Shown piece by piece: positions 25,082-34,756 of a DNA stretch of 64,000 bases (its first letter is position 1; each line of letters opens with the position of its first letter). The DNA is from Undibacterium hunanense (GTDB lineage Bacteria; Pseudomonadota; Gammaproteobacteria; Burkholderiales; Burkholderiaceae_D): assembly GCF_014284335.1 (NCBI RefSeq), contig NZ_JACOGF010000008.1, positions 244,832-308,831 of the forward strand, given 5' to 3'. The position numbers and the translations under genes are program-made. Below the pieces are notes generated by a model. It was given only the letters and a program-made list of their open reading frames with translations, ran no database searches and was not told the origin of the DNA.

Positions 25082-25567
25082 TTATGCCTGCGCGCGTATG
25101 GACCGCAGCCATTCTGTATCACGCGGTTTGGCGTTGATCATCTCAAACGGATAGGCCGTGCCTATGCTGCGTACTATTCTGGCCGTGTCATTGCCGTCGT
25201 GATCGATAGTTTTGACAGTACGCACGTTGATAGGCTTGGCACGCAACAGCGCTTCAGCCACATAGCGTTTGACATTCAGCTCGATGCCGCGTGGCAGGTT
25301 ATTGCCATACACAGGATGGGATTTGACACCATTCACGCACACCGGCACCCGTGGCTCTTCGTTCGGGTTGGTGGTTTCCTGTATGCGTATGCACACAGTT
25401 TCATTCATGAAATTCATCTTGTCCGCCCAATCCTTCTTGTCGGCCATGACATCGGCGACGACTTCAATGTCAGGCACATCATCATGACTGAAACCGCCGC
25501 TGGCAGGCATGGTGATATCCGGTGCCACCGGGCCCTGTAATTCAGCCGTGTTCTTGCTTCGTGACAT
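25082..25567 (-). CDS. Phage virion protein, unknown
   Basis: A 161-residue protein from ATG 25567 with an acidic disordered start and a compact core (CIRIQETTNPNEEPRVPVCV, YVAEALLRAKPINVRT). Conserved in position between capsid and connector genes in similar phages; function unknown. Confidence 0.55.
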   Translation of the reverse strand: MSRSKNTAELQGPVAPDITMPASGGFSHDDVPDIEVVADVMADKKDWADKMNFMNETVCIRIQETTNPNEEPRVPVCVNGVKSHPVYGNNLPRGIELNVKRYVAEALLRAKPINVRTVKTIDHDGNDTARIVRSIGTAYPFEMINAKPRDTEWLRSIRAQA

Positions 25568-25590
25568 GTTTAATCCTTTTAAAAATAAAA

Positions 25591-25616
25591 AAAGGAGCAT
25601 CCACCGATGCTCCTTT
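25591..25616 (-). terminator. Rho-independent terminator after the capsid group
   Basis: Perfect 10-bp stem AAAGGAGCAT/ATGCTCCTTT with a CCACCG loop, followed on the minus strand by a T-rich tract. It lies between the 25643 and 25567 genes and would limit transcription downstream of the abundant capsid genes. Confidence 0.85.
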
Positions 25617-25642
25617 CAGTAAAACAATACTACGTGACTGAA

Positions 25643-26011
25643 TTACGCGTGTACACGCCAGGCGCAAGTCCTGGATGCCAGCACCAGACCCAGCGTGACA
25701 TTTTGCAATACGCGAAAACCGTTGTTCGTCAGCGTAATGCCACCATTGCCACCGGTAATTTCCAGCGTACGGGTCCCATTCGCTGCCGTTTTAACGCAGC
25801 TATTGGCAGCCATGCCTTCGTAAAATTCACCGCAGACACGGTCTGTCAGGTTTTCCCATTTCACGTATTTGGGTTTGAAGCCGCAGACAATTTCCACATA
25901 ATCAGTGGCGGTGATGGCCGTGCCATCAAAGACATCCAGGCCATTGGCAAATGCAGCCGAGCCCTGGGACGGGTTATAGGTCAGAACCTGACCAGCGATA
26001 TTTTGAGGCAT
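25643..26011 (-). CDS. Small phage structural protein near the capsid
   Basis: A 122-residue Gly/Asn/Thr-rich beta protein (FANGLDVFDGTAITATDYVE, CGFKPKYVKWEN). Its place two genes after the capsid suggests a decoration or head protein. No definite motif. Confidence 0.55.
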   Translation of the reverse strand: MPQNIAGQVLTYNPSQGSAAFANGLDVFDGTAITATDYVEIVCGFKPKYVKWENLTDRVCGEFYEGMAANSCVKTAANGTRTLEITGGNGGITLTNNGFRVLQNVTLGLVLASRTCAWRVHA

Positions 26012-26020
26012 CTTGCTTCC

Positions 26021-26233
26021 TTACAGGTTGGTGGTCAGCGCTGGTGGATTGTTCAGCGCGCCATAGTTGGTATCAGTCACACCGGCATCATTGTCGAGCT
26101 TGGCATTGGTAGCGATCAGCGCCGTGCGCAGGGCTGCCACGTCAGCGCGCAGGGCGGTGATCAGAAAACGCACTGCCTCGGCATCGCGATGGGTCGCCAT
26201 GGCATTGGTACGTTGCTTGATGGATTCAGGCAT
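26021..26233 (-). CDS. Small phage protein after the capsid
   Basis: A 70-residue protein with a helical heptad-like N-terminal half (AVRFLITALRADVAALRTAL) that could form a coiled coil, and a short Asn/Pro tail. Good ribosome site AAAGGAAA. Function unknown; could be a head protein. Confidence 0.5.
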   Translation of the reverse strand: MPESIKQRTNAMATHRDAEAVRFLITALRADVAALRTALIATNAKLDNDAGVTDTNYGALNNPPALTTNL

Positions 26234-26248
26234 ACAGGTTTCCTTTCA

Positions 26249-27304
26249 TTAGCTCAGCAAAGGTGTGCCTGCTTCCACCACAGCCAGGCGACCCTGGTTC
26301 TGGATAATGGCGGCGTAATACCATTTGGCACCGACGTAACCACGCTGGCCACCCGGATCAGACTTGTCACGCTGCGAAGGCGGCAAGTACCAGGCATCCC
26401 AGTTCTCGACACCGCCCAGATGCGTCTGGCCGACCGATTCATCCGCCATCATGATCATCGGGTAGACATCAATCAGCGAACCGGTGGTACTGGTCATGCC
26501 GGTTGCACCAATCGCCGCACCTGCGTCAGGGTAACCGGCCAGTTCAGGCGACAGCACAAAGCGGAAACGTTCGCAAGAACCGATTTCCATATCATGGATA
26601 GGCTTGCGCTGTGCGTAATTGGCGATATCCTTGAAGTTGGGCAAATCGCGGATCGCCGGTTCCAGGTCGGTATGGCAAAACACGATGAAAGCGGCTTCAA
26701 TCGGCGCTGTTGCAAAATTGGTGGAAGGCACCAGCACCTGCGTGATAGGCATGGCATGGTTGGCCAGCAAAGTCTTGGCCACCTTGCGCAGCATATTGAT
26801 GGTCACCGTGTTCGATACCGTCGCACGCGATGTGCCACCACTGTAATACACGGTTGTACCAGCCTTGTAAGCACCGTAACGCACCATTTCACCAATCAGG
26901 CCCATGCGCTGGCCGGTCTGGCGTTTGGCTTCATCAGGGATGATGTCGCCATCTTCATGCATATCGCTCATCTGATCGGTCACACAGTACAGCACCAGGT
27001 ACTGCACCAGCGTGGCTGTCACATCGGTTGGGGTCAGCGTGTCAGCGGTCGGGGTCACGCCTTCGACGGCTTGCTGGCTGGATGCAAATGTGGCGACGTT
27101 GTTGGCAGTAATCCACTGATTATCCACACCACCATATGGCAGCCAACGGCGGAACTTCACATTATTCGATTTGTTTTTTGGGATAACTTTATCTTTGTCG
27201 GTACCGACCAAAGACAAGACTTCAACCGGTGCCGCATGCGAAAGGATTTCACCTTTCAGCGTGCCCACCCGCTGAGTTACGTTGGCATAACTTGCTACTG
27301 GCAT
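26249..27304 (-). CDS. Major capsid protein, N4-gp56 family
   Basis: 351 residues. The start (QRVGTLKGEILSHAAPVEVL), the lysine-rich KNKSNNVKFRRW stretch, LTPTDVTATLVQY and the PPSQRDKSDPGGQRGYVG end fit the N4-gp56-type HK97-fold capsid protein of short-tailed phages. It is preceded by the scaffold gene and has a strong ribosome site (AGGAG), as expected for the most abundant virion protein. Confidence 0.85.
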   Translation of the reverse strand: MPVASYANVTQRVGTLKGEILSHAAPVEVLSLVGTDKDKVIPKNKSNNVKFRRWLPYGGVDNQWITANNVATFASSQQAVEGVTPTADTLTPTDVTATLVQYLVLYCVTDQMSDMHEDGDIIPDEAKRQTGQRMGLIGEMVRYGAYKAGTTVYYSGGTSRATVSNTVTINMLRKVAKTLLANHAMPITQVLVPSTNFATAPIEAAFIVFCHTDLEPAIRDLPNFKDIANYAQRKPIHDMEIGSCERFRFVLSPELAGYPDAGAAIGATGMTSTTGSLIDVYPMIMMADESVGQTHLGGVENWDAWYLPPSQRDKSDPGGQRGYVGAKWYYAAIIQNQGRLAVVEAGTPLLS

Positions 27305-27314
27305 AAATTAACTC

Positions 27315-28277
27315 CTAGCGCTGCCGACGTGCCTGAAAAGCTTTGTCGGCAGCAGATTGTTCAGAAATGACACCGCGTGCCGCCACCTGGCCTTGCGGCT
27401 GCATGGCATTGGCAAGACGGCTCTTGTTTTGCTGCGATTTTTTGGCGAAAGCGTCCCTGGCTTGCTGATAAGCCTTGATCGAAGCACCGATCTCAAACGC
27501 ATTATTCGAGTTGTGCATCCTGGTCTGGTAAGCCATAGGCTGAGCTGCCAGCCAGCGGCGATAATCCGTCTGTGGCAGACGACCATCGGCATCCGGCAAG
27601 CCGATAATCTGATCCCAGCCAGGATTCAAGCCATGCAATAATTCAACGTGAGTATTCACCCGTTCCGACGACGCGACTTCCATTGCAGCCTTTTTAGCCA
27701 GAGCGACATAGTCGTCCGGTGTGCGGCTTGCAGTTTTGGTCTTGCCATTTGCTGAATCCCCCTCTGAACCATTCCCTGGCCCGGTACCGCGTGTATTGAG
27801 TTTGCCCAGAATCTTGTTGAGCGCCCCCTTGGTCAGATCTGCCAGTTCTGGAAAGATTTCGCGCATTTCTGCCAGATCTTCATCATTCACCGTGACAGCC
27901 TGACCGCGCGGCACCTCTTGCTGTAGACGCTGTATCGCCGCATTCAACTTGCCGTTGTTACCGGCCAGATGATCAATCTGCTTGCGGTACTTTGGTATCT
28001 CACCCAGCAAACCGGCAATCTGCTGTTCTGTCAAACCGGCCAGCATCCTTGGCGCTGCCTGCGCTTCGGCCTGCCCGGCAATGACATCCTTATCCAGCTC
28101 TGCCTTTGTTGCGACGGATGTTTCGCTGCGCGCCCGGTCAAAAGCGGCTGCCGCTGCTGCGGCTTCGCCGCCACCGCCAACAGTATTACCGCTGCCGCTA
28201 TCTGCACTGCGGCCAGCATCCTGATGACTCTGGACTGGCTGCTCTGCTGGCCCACCCTGTTCGATTTCACCGCTCAT
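27315..28277 (-). CDS. Phage scaffolding protein
   Basis: 320 residues from ATG 28277 (ribosome site GGAGAAG). It is highly charged, Ala/Gln/Glu-rich and predicted helical with a coiled-coil stretch (KYRKQIDHLAGNNGKLNAAI), and sits immediately before the capsid gene. This is the classic scaffold position and composition. The N-terminus is Gly/Ala-rich and disordered. Confidence 0.7.
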   Translation of the reverse strand: MSGEIEQGGPAEQPVQSHQDAGRSADSGSGNTVGGGGEAAAAAAAFDRARSETSVATKAELDKDVIAGQAEAQAAPRMLAGLTEQQIAGLLGEIPKYRKQIDHLAGNNGKLNAAIQRLQQEVPRGQAVTVNDEDLAEMREIFPELADLTKGALNKILGKLNTRGTGPGNGSEGDSANGKTKTASRTPDDYVALAKKAAMEVASSERVNTHVELLHGLNPGWDQIIGLPDADGRLPQTDYRRWLAAQPMAYQTRMHNSNNAFEIGASIKAYQQARDAFAKKSQQNKSRLANAMQPQGQVAARGVISEQSAADKAFQARRQR

Positions 28278-28298
28278 TTTTCTTCTCCAAAAAACAAA

Positions 28299-28337
28299 AC
28301 CCGCATACGTGACCAGTAAGAGTCCACTAATGCGGGT
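28299..28337 (-). terminator. Terminator-like hairpin between portal and scaffold groups
   Basis: ACCCGCAT and ATGCGGGT form an 8-bp stem around a 23-base loop; on the minus strand it is followed by TTTTGTTTTTT. The loop is long, so termination may be partial. Confidence 0.6.
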
Positions 28338-28359
28338 CAGACTACAGACAGGGCAACGA

Positions 28360-28593
28360 TTACTCGTCGCGGTCTGCCAATGGTTCCGGTACATCGCGAT
28401 TAGCGATTCCCAGACTTAATACATACTGTGTATCTGCAATACGGCCACGCAGCTTTGCCGTCTGTTCCAGCGTCAGATCGGTATCATTGCGCTGACGCAG
28501 GCTTTGCAGGCGCTGCTCCAGATGCTCGCGCAAGCGCGCCCACACCGGGCTGTGCCGCTCTTCATTATTGAGTTGAAAATCTTCTTCATTCAT
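28360..28593 (-). CDS. Small phage protein after the portal
   Basis: A 77-residue acidic helical protein (LREHLEQRLQSLRQRNDTDL) with ribosome site AGGA. It follows the portal by 9 bp. No recognised domain; typical of small head-assembly accessory genes. Confidence 0.5.
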   Translation of the reverse strand: MNEEDFQLNNEERHSPVWARLREHLEQRLQSLRQRNDTDLTLEQTAKLRGRIADTQYVLSLGIANRDVPEPLADRDE

Positions 28594-28602
28594 AGATTGA
28601 TC

Positions 28603-31419
28603 CTATGGCGTATCCGGCGTACTGATTTCATCACGTACCAGGCTGGTATGATGGGTATGCAGGCTTAACAAGCGATTCTGCAAACCCTCATTCTTTGCCA
28701 ACTGTATTTCAGCCGCTGCCAGTTCGCGCTTGGTCTGGTTATCCATGGCCGACTTGGCCAGCATCGTCCTGGCGTCGTTAAGACTGATTTTTTCCTTGTT
28801 GGCATAATCCAGCAAAGCGATCTCGCGCTGCAATTCCAGCTTGCGCATTTCATATTCGCCATTCTGTTGCGCGATCAGCATTTCCTTATCGGCGCGTGCC
28901 ATTTCGGCATTGGCACGTGATGTTTCCACCATCTGTGCGGTCTGCGCGCGTATGCGTTCCTGCTCGATACGGGCGCTGGCATTGGCCATTTGTGGCGTGC
29001 TGCCACCGGTACGCAATAATTGTTGCTGATGGCCTGCTTCTTGCGCAATGCGCTGCAACTCAGCCTGCGACTGCGCCATCTGCAATTGGCCATTCGCCTG
29101 CGCCTGTGCCTGCACCTTGGCAAGACCAGCCTGCGCCATGATCTTGGCAGCGGTAATGCGGGCATCTTCTGGCGGTTGACGGCCTGCCATTTCCTGCTTT
29201 TTGGCGTCACTCAGCTTCAGTCGTTGCGGATTGATGCGCTTGGATTTCAGCAATTCTTCGATGAAAAGTTCCGGGTCCAACCCAAAGGCCGGGTTGGTGG
29301 CAAAGGCAGCAATCTGCACCAGAAACTGGTCTTGCGCTGCCCTTTCCATCAAGGCACTGGAGCCACGCGCATGAATACTGAAATCTCCTTTTTCGCTATC
29401 GTCTTCACCGTGGATCATCAGGTATTCATAATAACGGCCGATATGCGGTTCAGTAATGCAGTCATCAATACGCCGCACAATGTCACGCGGGACGATGCTG
29501 GCATTATTCATCAGCAATTGCATGCCGCCCACGGTTTCTGGTGCAGCCCCTTGCTGGCCCTGCATCATCATTGGCAAACCCGTAGCGTCTTCAAACATCT
29601 TGGAAAAATACTGGATGATGTTCATCAACTCACCCTGCATGCTGGGCACATTAAAAAACATCATCGCATGCGCCACCTGCGAAATATCCGCATCACCCCG
29701 TGTGTACCAGGTGTAAGGGTCATTGCCCTGCACCACCGCCTTGCGGTTGATCACCGTATGTGGCCTGGCAGAACGGCCTGCATTATCCATCAGGTTACGC
29801 ACCGCTGCATTTAAACCACGCTGCGCTGTACGGCCCTGACGTGCTACGCCGTCACCTATCCACAAACCGGATTTACGCTGCCATACCGTCACGTCATAGG
29901 TAAATTCTTCACTGTCCAGATGCGACAGTGCTGCCTTGATCACATGGTCATTTACCATCGTCACCACTGAATGGAAAACATCGCCCGCTTCGCCGTCCAC
30001 TTCACAACCGGCGTCGGCCATGTCCTGCCATTCCACCTGACCTTCAAAATACCAGATCTCGAACAGGTCAGAATCCGCCTGCTGTTCAGCAGCACTCTTG
30101 CGGGCACCGTGAGTGGCGCTGATGGGGCCTTCTTCCAGACAACGCGTAATCTGCGCCGGGATATAGCTGTCCAGCTTTACCAGATCGCGTAATTTGCTGC
30201 GTGTGATAAAGTCTTGCTCGAAGACATAACTACCGTTGTTAATATCTTCGCCGCACGCCGGGTCCGGGTAAAAGCGCCAGGGGTCCACACGGCGCGATGC
30301 CGGTATCACGGTTTCCTGTATCTCAATGGCATAGCCCTGGTCCGTCCTGACCACCGCCTTGGCAGATTTCGCTTTTGGAAACGGCCCCTTCATAATGCCG
30401 ACACCGATACGCGCCATGTCCTTGATCACCTTGCGCATTTCTGCGTTATAAGCACAGGCGGTCAGCCAGTCGTCGATACGGGTACGGGCTTTTTTCCAGG
30501 CATCATTCGCGGCATCAATTTCTTGCTGAGCCAGTTCGCCGACGGTCTGCGGTGCCGGTGTTACTGCTGGTGTTGCCGGTAGTCCAGGCACGCCCATGTC
30601 CGCAGGTGCACCCCGCATCATCCCGGCACCTGGCATGGGGTTGGTTGCTGCTGGTACAGCTGATTGTGCAGCGACGGTCATATCCGCTGCAGGATCTGCT
30701 GTTGCAGCAGTTTGTGCAGCTTGCATCCCTCCAGGTTTCACAAACAGATTACGCAAACGTGCCAGCATGGAAGCGGGCATTGCTGCTCCGCTCTGTCCTG
30801 CCTGTCCATCCAGACCCTGCTGTCCATGTTGTCCATCCTGCCCCAACTGCATCTGCTGCGCTGCCTGCATCAGTGGCGTCATGTCTTTCGCCTGCTTCAC
30901 CAGATCCGGCACCGGTGTCGGCTCACCATCCCAGTTCCGGTCATCGGTTGGCAGGTACAAATCAGAAATCAGGGCCGATGCCATATCCACATAAGGCCGA
31001 GTCAACGGTACAAAGACCGTGCTGCGCGTCGCCTTGGCATCTGGCGCACGTGTCGCACCGGTGCCGGTGCCACCAAAGTCATATGGCTTGATACGTGCAG
31101 ATGTCGTACGGTTGGCGTCGTCTATCGCTTCGTAATGGTCTTCGTCTTCCTGCCACTGCTCTTCTATACCCATCTGGCGGCGCGCTTCTATTGCCGTATT
31201 GCGCATGGCGCGCAGGGTAGAAGAAAACGCCGCCAGTCGCGACAGACGAGCTTCGCTTAGCTCGTCTTCAAATTCTTCGCCGGTTTCAGCATCGCCACCA
31301 TCACCACTATCGTCGTCAATAAGTTTTTGCGCATTCTTTTTACCACTTCGAGCAGCACGGACCTGCGCCCCTTCAGGCAAAGCCTGGCCCGCATTCATAG
31401 TCTGATTTTTTATTTTCAT
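28603..31419 (-). CDS. Phage portal protein
   Basis: About 938 residues from ATG 31419; the frame can be extended to TTG 31443. An acidic N-terminal region leads to RRQMGIEEQWQEDEDHYEAI and the core with WRFYPDPACGEDINNGSYVF and WIGDGVARQGRTAQRGLNAA, which fit the large portal proteins of N4-gp56-capsid podoviruses. The last 250 residues are a long Gln/Glu/Ala coiled coil resembling the barrel extension of podoviral portals. Gln/Gly-rich insert near residues 190-280. It lies between terminase and scaffold, as expected. Confidence 0.8.
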   Translation of the reverse strand: MKIKNQTMNAGQALPEGAQVRAARSGKKNAQKLIDDDSGDGGDAETGEEFEDELSEARLSRLAAFSSTLRAMRNTAIEARRQMGIEEQWQEDEDHYEAIDDANRTTSARIKPYDFGGTGTGATRAPDAKATRSTVFVPLTRPYVDMASALISDLYLPTDDRNWDGEPTPVPDLVKQAKDMTPLMQAAQQMQLGQDGQHGQQGLDGQAGQSGAAMPASMLARLRNLFVKPGGMQAAQTAATADPAADMTVAAQSAVPAATNPMPGAGMMRGAPADMGVPGLPATPAVTPAPQTVGELAQQEIDAANDAWKKARTRIDDWLTACAYNAEMRKVIKDMARIGVGIMKGPFPKAKSAKAVVRTDQGYAIEIQETVIPASRRVDPWRFYPDPACGEDINNGSYVFEQDFITRSKLRDLVKLDSYIPAQITRCLEEGPISATHGARKSAAEQQADSDLFEIWYFEGQVEWQDMADAGCEVDGEAGDVFHSVVTMVNDHVIKAALSHLDSEEFTYDVTVWQRKSGLWIGDGVARQGRTAQRGLNAAVRNLMDNAGRSARPHTVINRKAVVQGNDPYTWYTRGDADISQVAHAMMFFNVPSMQGELMNIIQYFSKMFEDATGLPMMMQGQQGAAPETVGGMQLLMNNASIVPRDIVRRIDDCITEPHIGRYYEYLMIHGEDDSEKGDFSIHARGSSALMERAAQDQFLVQIAAFATNPAFGLDPELFIEELLKSKRINPQRLKLSDAKKQEMAGRQPPEDARITAAKIMAQAGLAKVQAQAQANGQLQMAQSQAELQRIAQEAGHQQQLLRTGGSTPQMANASARIEQERIRAQTAQMVETSRANAEMARADKEMLIAQQNGEYEMRKLELQREIALLDYANKEKISLNDARTMLAKSAMDNQTKRELAAAEIQLAKNEGLQNRLLSLHTHHTSLVRDEISTPDTP

Positions 31420-31497
31420 CGTCTTCACCACATTCATTGCCAACTACGTGGGCGCGGCCCTCCGCCGCCTTTTCTGACTGGTATATGCTGGGCCATG

Positions 31498-31872
31498 TCA
31501 ATTCCTCAAAGGCGTGGCACGACGTGCGCACAGACTCACCGTCACCGTCGCCCCGCTACCGGGTGTAGTCAGGTTGGGCCGCACATAACGCGGCAACTCG
31601 ATGCTGGCCAGACCGCCATTGGCAGACAACGTGGCAGCAGTACCACCAGCCGCATTCGACAGCACGAACCAGTTGCTGCCGTCATTGCTGCCCTGCAGGC
31701 TTAACGTCGCACCGCCCCAGCTACCCACCGCCTGCCAGGTGCGGTCGGCCCATTCCGGCATTTCAAACGGCAAACCATCGACATTCGCCGTACTCAGGGC
31801 CCAGCTCAACAAAACGACACTGGCATCACGGGTACCGATATCGCGAGAAAATTGGGGATTAACGCTTGCCAT
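31498..31872 (-). CDS. Small phage structural protein, unknown
   Basis: A 124-residue beta-type protein with GGATLSLQGSNDGSNWFVLS, a pattern common to small beta-sandwich virion proteins (discoidin-like or Ig-like). It lies between terminase and portal. Role unknown. Confidence 0.55.
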   Translation of the reverse strand: MASVNPQFSRDIGTRDASVVLLSWALSTANVDGLPFEMPEWADRTWQAVGSWGGATLSLQGSNDGSNWFVLSNAAGGTAATLSANGGLASIELPRYVRPNLTTPGSGATVTVSLCARRATPLRN

Positions 31873-31916
31873 GTCTTACTCCTTAAAAGGCGAGCAGACA
31901 GCGACATGCTATCTGC

Positions 31917-33401
31917 TCAATAATTAAACTCCGAATCCAGAGGCACAAAAGCTTCGTCCTCGAATTCATCTTCCTCGCGCGGGGCGAGTAGAAATTTGCG
32001 TATGGCTGGTTCTTCCTTGCGGGCCAGGCAATCCAGGGCATCGTCGTGGGCACCGACCGGGAAGGCGGCGTATTCATTGCGAAAATCACCCATGATGTCG
32101 CGCAGTTGGCCGTTGGCCATCTGACGTTTCATGCTGGCGGGCAGCCACAGACGGCCTTGCTGGAAAGATGGGATCAGGCGCCGTATGCGGTCTTCCTTTT
32201 TTGTCGCACCACCCAGTTCCAGGATGCGGAAACGGTATTGCTGTCTTTCCTGCTCGATGCGGATATGTTCGATATCCGATTGCAGGCCGTATTGTTCATA
32301 GCCGACCGCAGCAGGGCGATGGCGGCGTACCAGCGTGAACAAGGCTTCCGTGCGTTCCGTCAGATTGAGGCGGTCACGCACACCGTCCAGCACATAATCA
32401 TTGCCATCGGCGCCGCGCCCCACTACCCACATCGACGTAAAATCACCGCGTGTGCGGCTTTTGCCGCTGGCCGGGTCCACCAAGATCACCTTGTTGCTGG
32501 TGGCAGGCTGGCGCTGGTAATACAGTAGCCATTCATTCTTGAATTCGCCACCACCGACCGGACGCGGTTCCTGCTGGTACAGGGCCGACCAGGTACGGGG
32601 TTCACGCTTGGCGTTTTCCAGCATCTGCGGTGTGAACCATTCTGGCCACAGAGGTTCGCCAATGGCGCGGCCCAGGGCATCGTCTTCCCGTGCTTCCATC
32701 GGCAATGACAGCACTTTCACGCGCTGCCCTGCCTGTTTCAAATCAGCGATCATGCGGCCAGCCAGATCATCTTCATGCCAGCGCGTCATGATCAGTACCG
32801 TGGCGGCACCCGGCTTCAGGCGTGTGCTCATGTCATCACGCCACCATGCCCACTGCTTTTCCCGTATGGTCGGACTATCAGCATCTTCGCGGCTCTTGAC
32901 CGGATCATCAATGATCGCCAGGTCAGCGCGGCGACCAGTCACTGATCCGCCCACGCCTGCCGCAAAATACTCACCGCCCTGCGCCGTATCCCAGCGCCCG
33001 GCGGCGGTGCTATGTGCCGATAAACCACTCTTGGGAAAAGCCCGTGCATGGGCGTTGCTGCCAAACAGATTGCGCACACGCCGGCCAAAACGTTCGGCCA
33101 GTTCTACCGTATGCGACGCAGCAATCACACAGCGTTCCGGGTGCCGCCCGAGATACCAGGCGGGAAATACCACACTGCCATACGTCGATTTGGCCGAACC
33201 GGGCGGCATGGTCACGATCAGCATATCGAGCTCGCCGCGTTCCACTGCTTCCAGTTCTGCGATCAACAAGGCATGATGACGTGCTGGTGTCACATCCAGC
33301 GTCATGGTGGCATACACCGCCAGGTCATCTACAGCCCGCGCCGCCTGTTCCTGCTCCAGCAGCGCGATTAATTCCAGTTCTTCATCCTTGCTCAAGGCCA
33401 T
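31917..33401 (-). CDS. Phage terminase large subunit
   Basis: 494 residues from ATG 33401 (AGGAAA ribosome site). Seen: ATPase Walker A PPGSAKST (66-73), Walker B LAIIDDP (161-167), the motor motif TRWHEDDLAGRM, and the C-terminal nuclease beginning LVDPASGKSRTRGDF. This protein cuts and pumps DNA into the capsid. It overlaps the small subunit gene by 20 bp. Confidence 0.93.
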   Translation of the reverse strand: MALSKDEELELIALLEQEQAARAVDDLAVYATMTLDVTPARHHALLIAELEAVERGELDMLIVTMPPGSAKSTYGSVVFPAWYLGRHPERCVIAASHTVELAERFGRRVRNLFGSNAHARAFPKSGLSAHSTAAGRWDTAQGGEYFAAGVGGSVTGRRADLAIIDDPVKSREDADSPTIREKQWAWWRDDMSTRLKPGAATVLIMTRWHEDDLAGRMIADLKQAGQRVKVLSLPMEAREDDALGRAIGEPLWPEWFTPQMLENAKREPRTWSALYQQEPRPVGGGEFKNEWLLYYQRQPATSNKVILVDPASGKSRTRGDFTSMWVVGRGADGNDYVLDGVRDRLNLTERTEALFTLVRRHRPAAVGYEQYGLQSDIEHIRIEQERQQYRFRILELGGATKKEDRIRRLIPSFQQGRLWLPASMKRQMANGQLRDIMGDFRNEYAAFPVGAHDDALDCLARKEEPAIRKFLLAPREEDEFEDEAFVPLDSEFNY

Positions 33402-34053
33402 ATAATTTTTCCTGCAAAGCTGCCAGGCGGGCACGGCGTTGCGCATCCGTCATTGCCGGTATTTCATCTTCTGCCGGTGCCAGTTCGCGCAAATTGAATG
33501 CCTGGCGTTCCAGCCCTATCCAGGTCTTGGTGGCAGTCGCCAGGCTGACTGCCAAGGCCGCATGGGTGGATAAAGACACCGCCTTGAGCAAACGGCTTTG
33601 GCGGGTGCCGGTTTTGTCGTCGGCGCAATCGACTTCGATGTCTTGCTCAAATTCATCGCGCCGCCCGGCCACATCCAGCAACTGTTGCGTCAGCAATTCC
33701 ACCAGCGCATGGCCCTGCCGTATGCGGGCACGGTGTTCACGCACCACCTGCACCACCGTGGCAGCGGCTGTTTCAACGATCTGCCTTTCGCTGGGCGCAG
33801 TTGGTATGTGCTCTTCACCGTATCCTAATTCGCTCCGCACCAGTTCTGCCCTGGCCTGCTCCTGCACTTTTTGTGTCAGGTCACGTTCCCACAACTGGGC
33901 CGTAGCTTTCTTGCGGATGGCACCATCAGAAATACTGTTCAGTCTGGCAATTTCGCGTATGGACAACACACCGGCACGATAATCACGTTCGACGGATTCC
34001 CAGTCGATGCTGCGTTTTTTGTTGGCCTTATTTTCTTCATCGGGCATAGTCAT
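33382..34053 (-). CDS. Phage terminase small subunit-like protein
   Basis: 223 residues. The N-terminal helix-turn-helix region (DYRAGVLSIREIARLNSISD) followed by a helical part is as in DNA-recognising terminase small subunits; the position just before and overlapping the large subunit supports this. It begins ATG 34053 after a GGAGGG-type ribosome site. The packaging site it binds is not identifiable. Confidence 0.7.
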   Translation of the reverse strand: MTMPDEENKANKKRSIDWESVERDYRAGVLSIREIARLNSISDGAIRKKATAQLWERDLTQKVQEQARAELVRSELGYGEEHIPTAPSERQIVETAAATVVQVVREHRARIRQGHALVELLTQQLLDVAGRRDEFEQDIEVDCADDKTGTRQSRLLKAVSLSTHAALAVSLATATKTWIGLERQAFNLRELAPAEDEIPAMTDAQRRARLAALQEKLYGLEQG

Positions 34054-34096
34054 CTTCGCACCCTCCCCTTTGTCACGCTTACAATCATGCTTACAA

Positions 34097-34402
34097 TCAG
34101 CCCGGCACTATCAGCGAACGCTGGCGTGCCTTCGCCACATGATCAGGATGTACCTGATACCTGGCAAACGGTTCATCACCATGCATGTCCACCGGGCTGA
34201 CAATCAGGGCCAGCAGGCGGTTACTGCCAGGTTCACGCAATACACTGATGGTGACGCCATCAAAATCCACCGGTGAACCATAGGCCAGCGCCACTGCCCC
34301 CATTAAATCACCCGACATTTCAATGACATCTGTGCTGGACGGCTTTACAGTTTTTTCATTTACAGTTTTTTCATTCATTGCTTCAACATCTTCCGTCATC
34401 AT
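34097..34402 (-). CDS. Small phage protein, unknown
   Basis: About 102 residues from ATG 34402 (TGATG overlap with the preceding gene). The N-terminus carries a duplicated NEKTV unit encoded by a 15-bp direct repeat near 34350-34380. The rest (YGSPVDFDGVTISVLREPG, HPDHVAKARQR) has no recognised domain. Confidence 0.5.
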   Translation of the reverse strand: MMTEDVEAMNEKTVNEKTVKPSSTDVIEMSGDLMGAVALAYGSPVDFDGVTISVLREPGSNRLLALIVSPVDMHGDEPFARYQVHPDHVAKARQRSLIVPG

Positions 34403-34740
34403 CAAAACCCCGCCTTGTCGCCACGACGTGATTTGAATGCTGCATCCGCCGCATCCTGCGCTCCTTCGCCACCGGGTTCACCACCGATAGTGGCAGCCCC
34501 CGCTTGCGCAGCATTACGCAACAGTTCACGCGCCACGGCCAGAGCCTGGTCTATGCTGTCTGCCGGCTGCATACCGGACGTGCCGTCAGTATCATTCTCA
34601 GCAGATGACGCATCTGTTCCCATACCCATTGCTGGTGAAGACGAAGACAGACTTGAATCCACAGAAGCCGAATCCTGTGTGCCGACGCTGATATTGCCGT
34701 CTTCATCTATTTCTATACAAACCGAAACCGGAGTTGCCAT
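34402..34740 (-). CDS. First gene of the structural operon, unknown
   Basis: A 112-residue acidic, Ser/Asp/Gly-rich protein beginning MATPVSVCIEIDEDGNISVG. It is the first minus-strand gene after a bidirectional terminator, so the late promoter should lie close upstream. No known domain. Confidence 0.5.
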   Translation of the reverse strand: MATPVSVCIEIDEDGNISVGTQDSASVDSSLSSSSPAMGMGTDASSAENDTDGTSGMQPADSIDQALAVARELLRNAAQAGAATIGGEPGGEGAQDAADAAFKSRRGDKAGF

Positions 34741-34756
34741 GATTATCCTAAAAAGA

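Larger units (their letters stand above)
7939..34740 (-). mobile_element. Podovirus-type prophage, structural and lysis region plus toxin island
   Basis: About 27 kb of same-strand genes, many overlapping by 1-4 bases, in packaging-head-tail-lysis-ejection order: small and large terminase, portal, scaffold, N4-gp56-type capsid, connector, large tail protein, fibres, endolysin with holin, ejection proteins. No tail tube, sheath or tape-measure gene is seen, which fits a short-tailed phage. No integrase, repressor or attachment site is recognisable at either end, so it is probably defective or separated from its other genes. A replication and regulation module on the same strand lies at 50.6-54.0 kb. 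Confidence 0.85.

Noticed and set aside
25607..27370. Long plus-strand open frame (587 codons) opposite the capsid genes
   Set aside because: It is antisense to the capsid, the small head genes and a terminator, contains no known domain and has no ribosome site; the minus-strand genes explain the sequence. GC-rich, stop-poor antisense is common here.
28603..31443. Earlier TTG start for the portal (31443)
   Set aside because: ATG 31419 has a plausible upstream GGTGAAG and avoids the non-ATG start; homology does not require the longer start.
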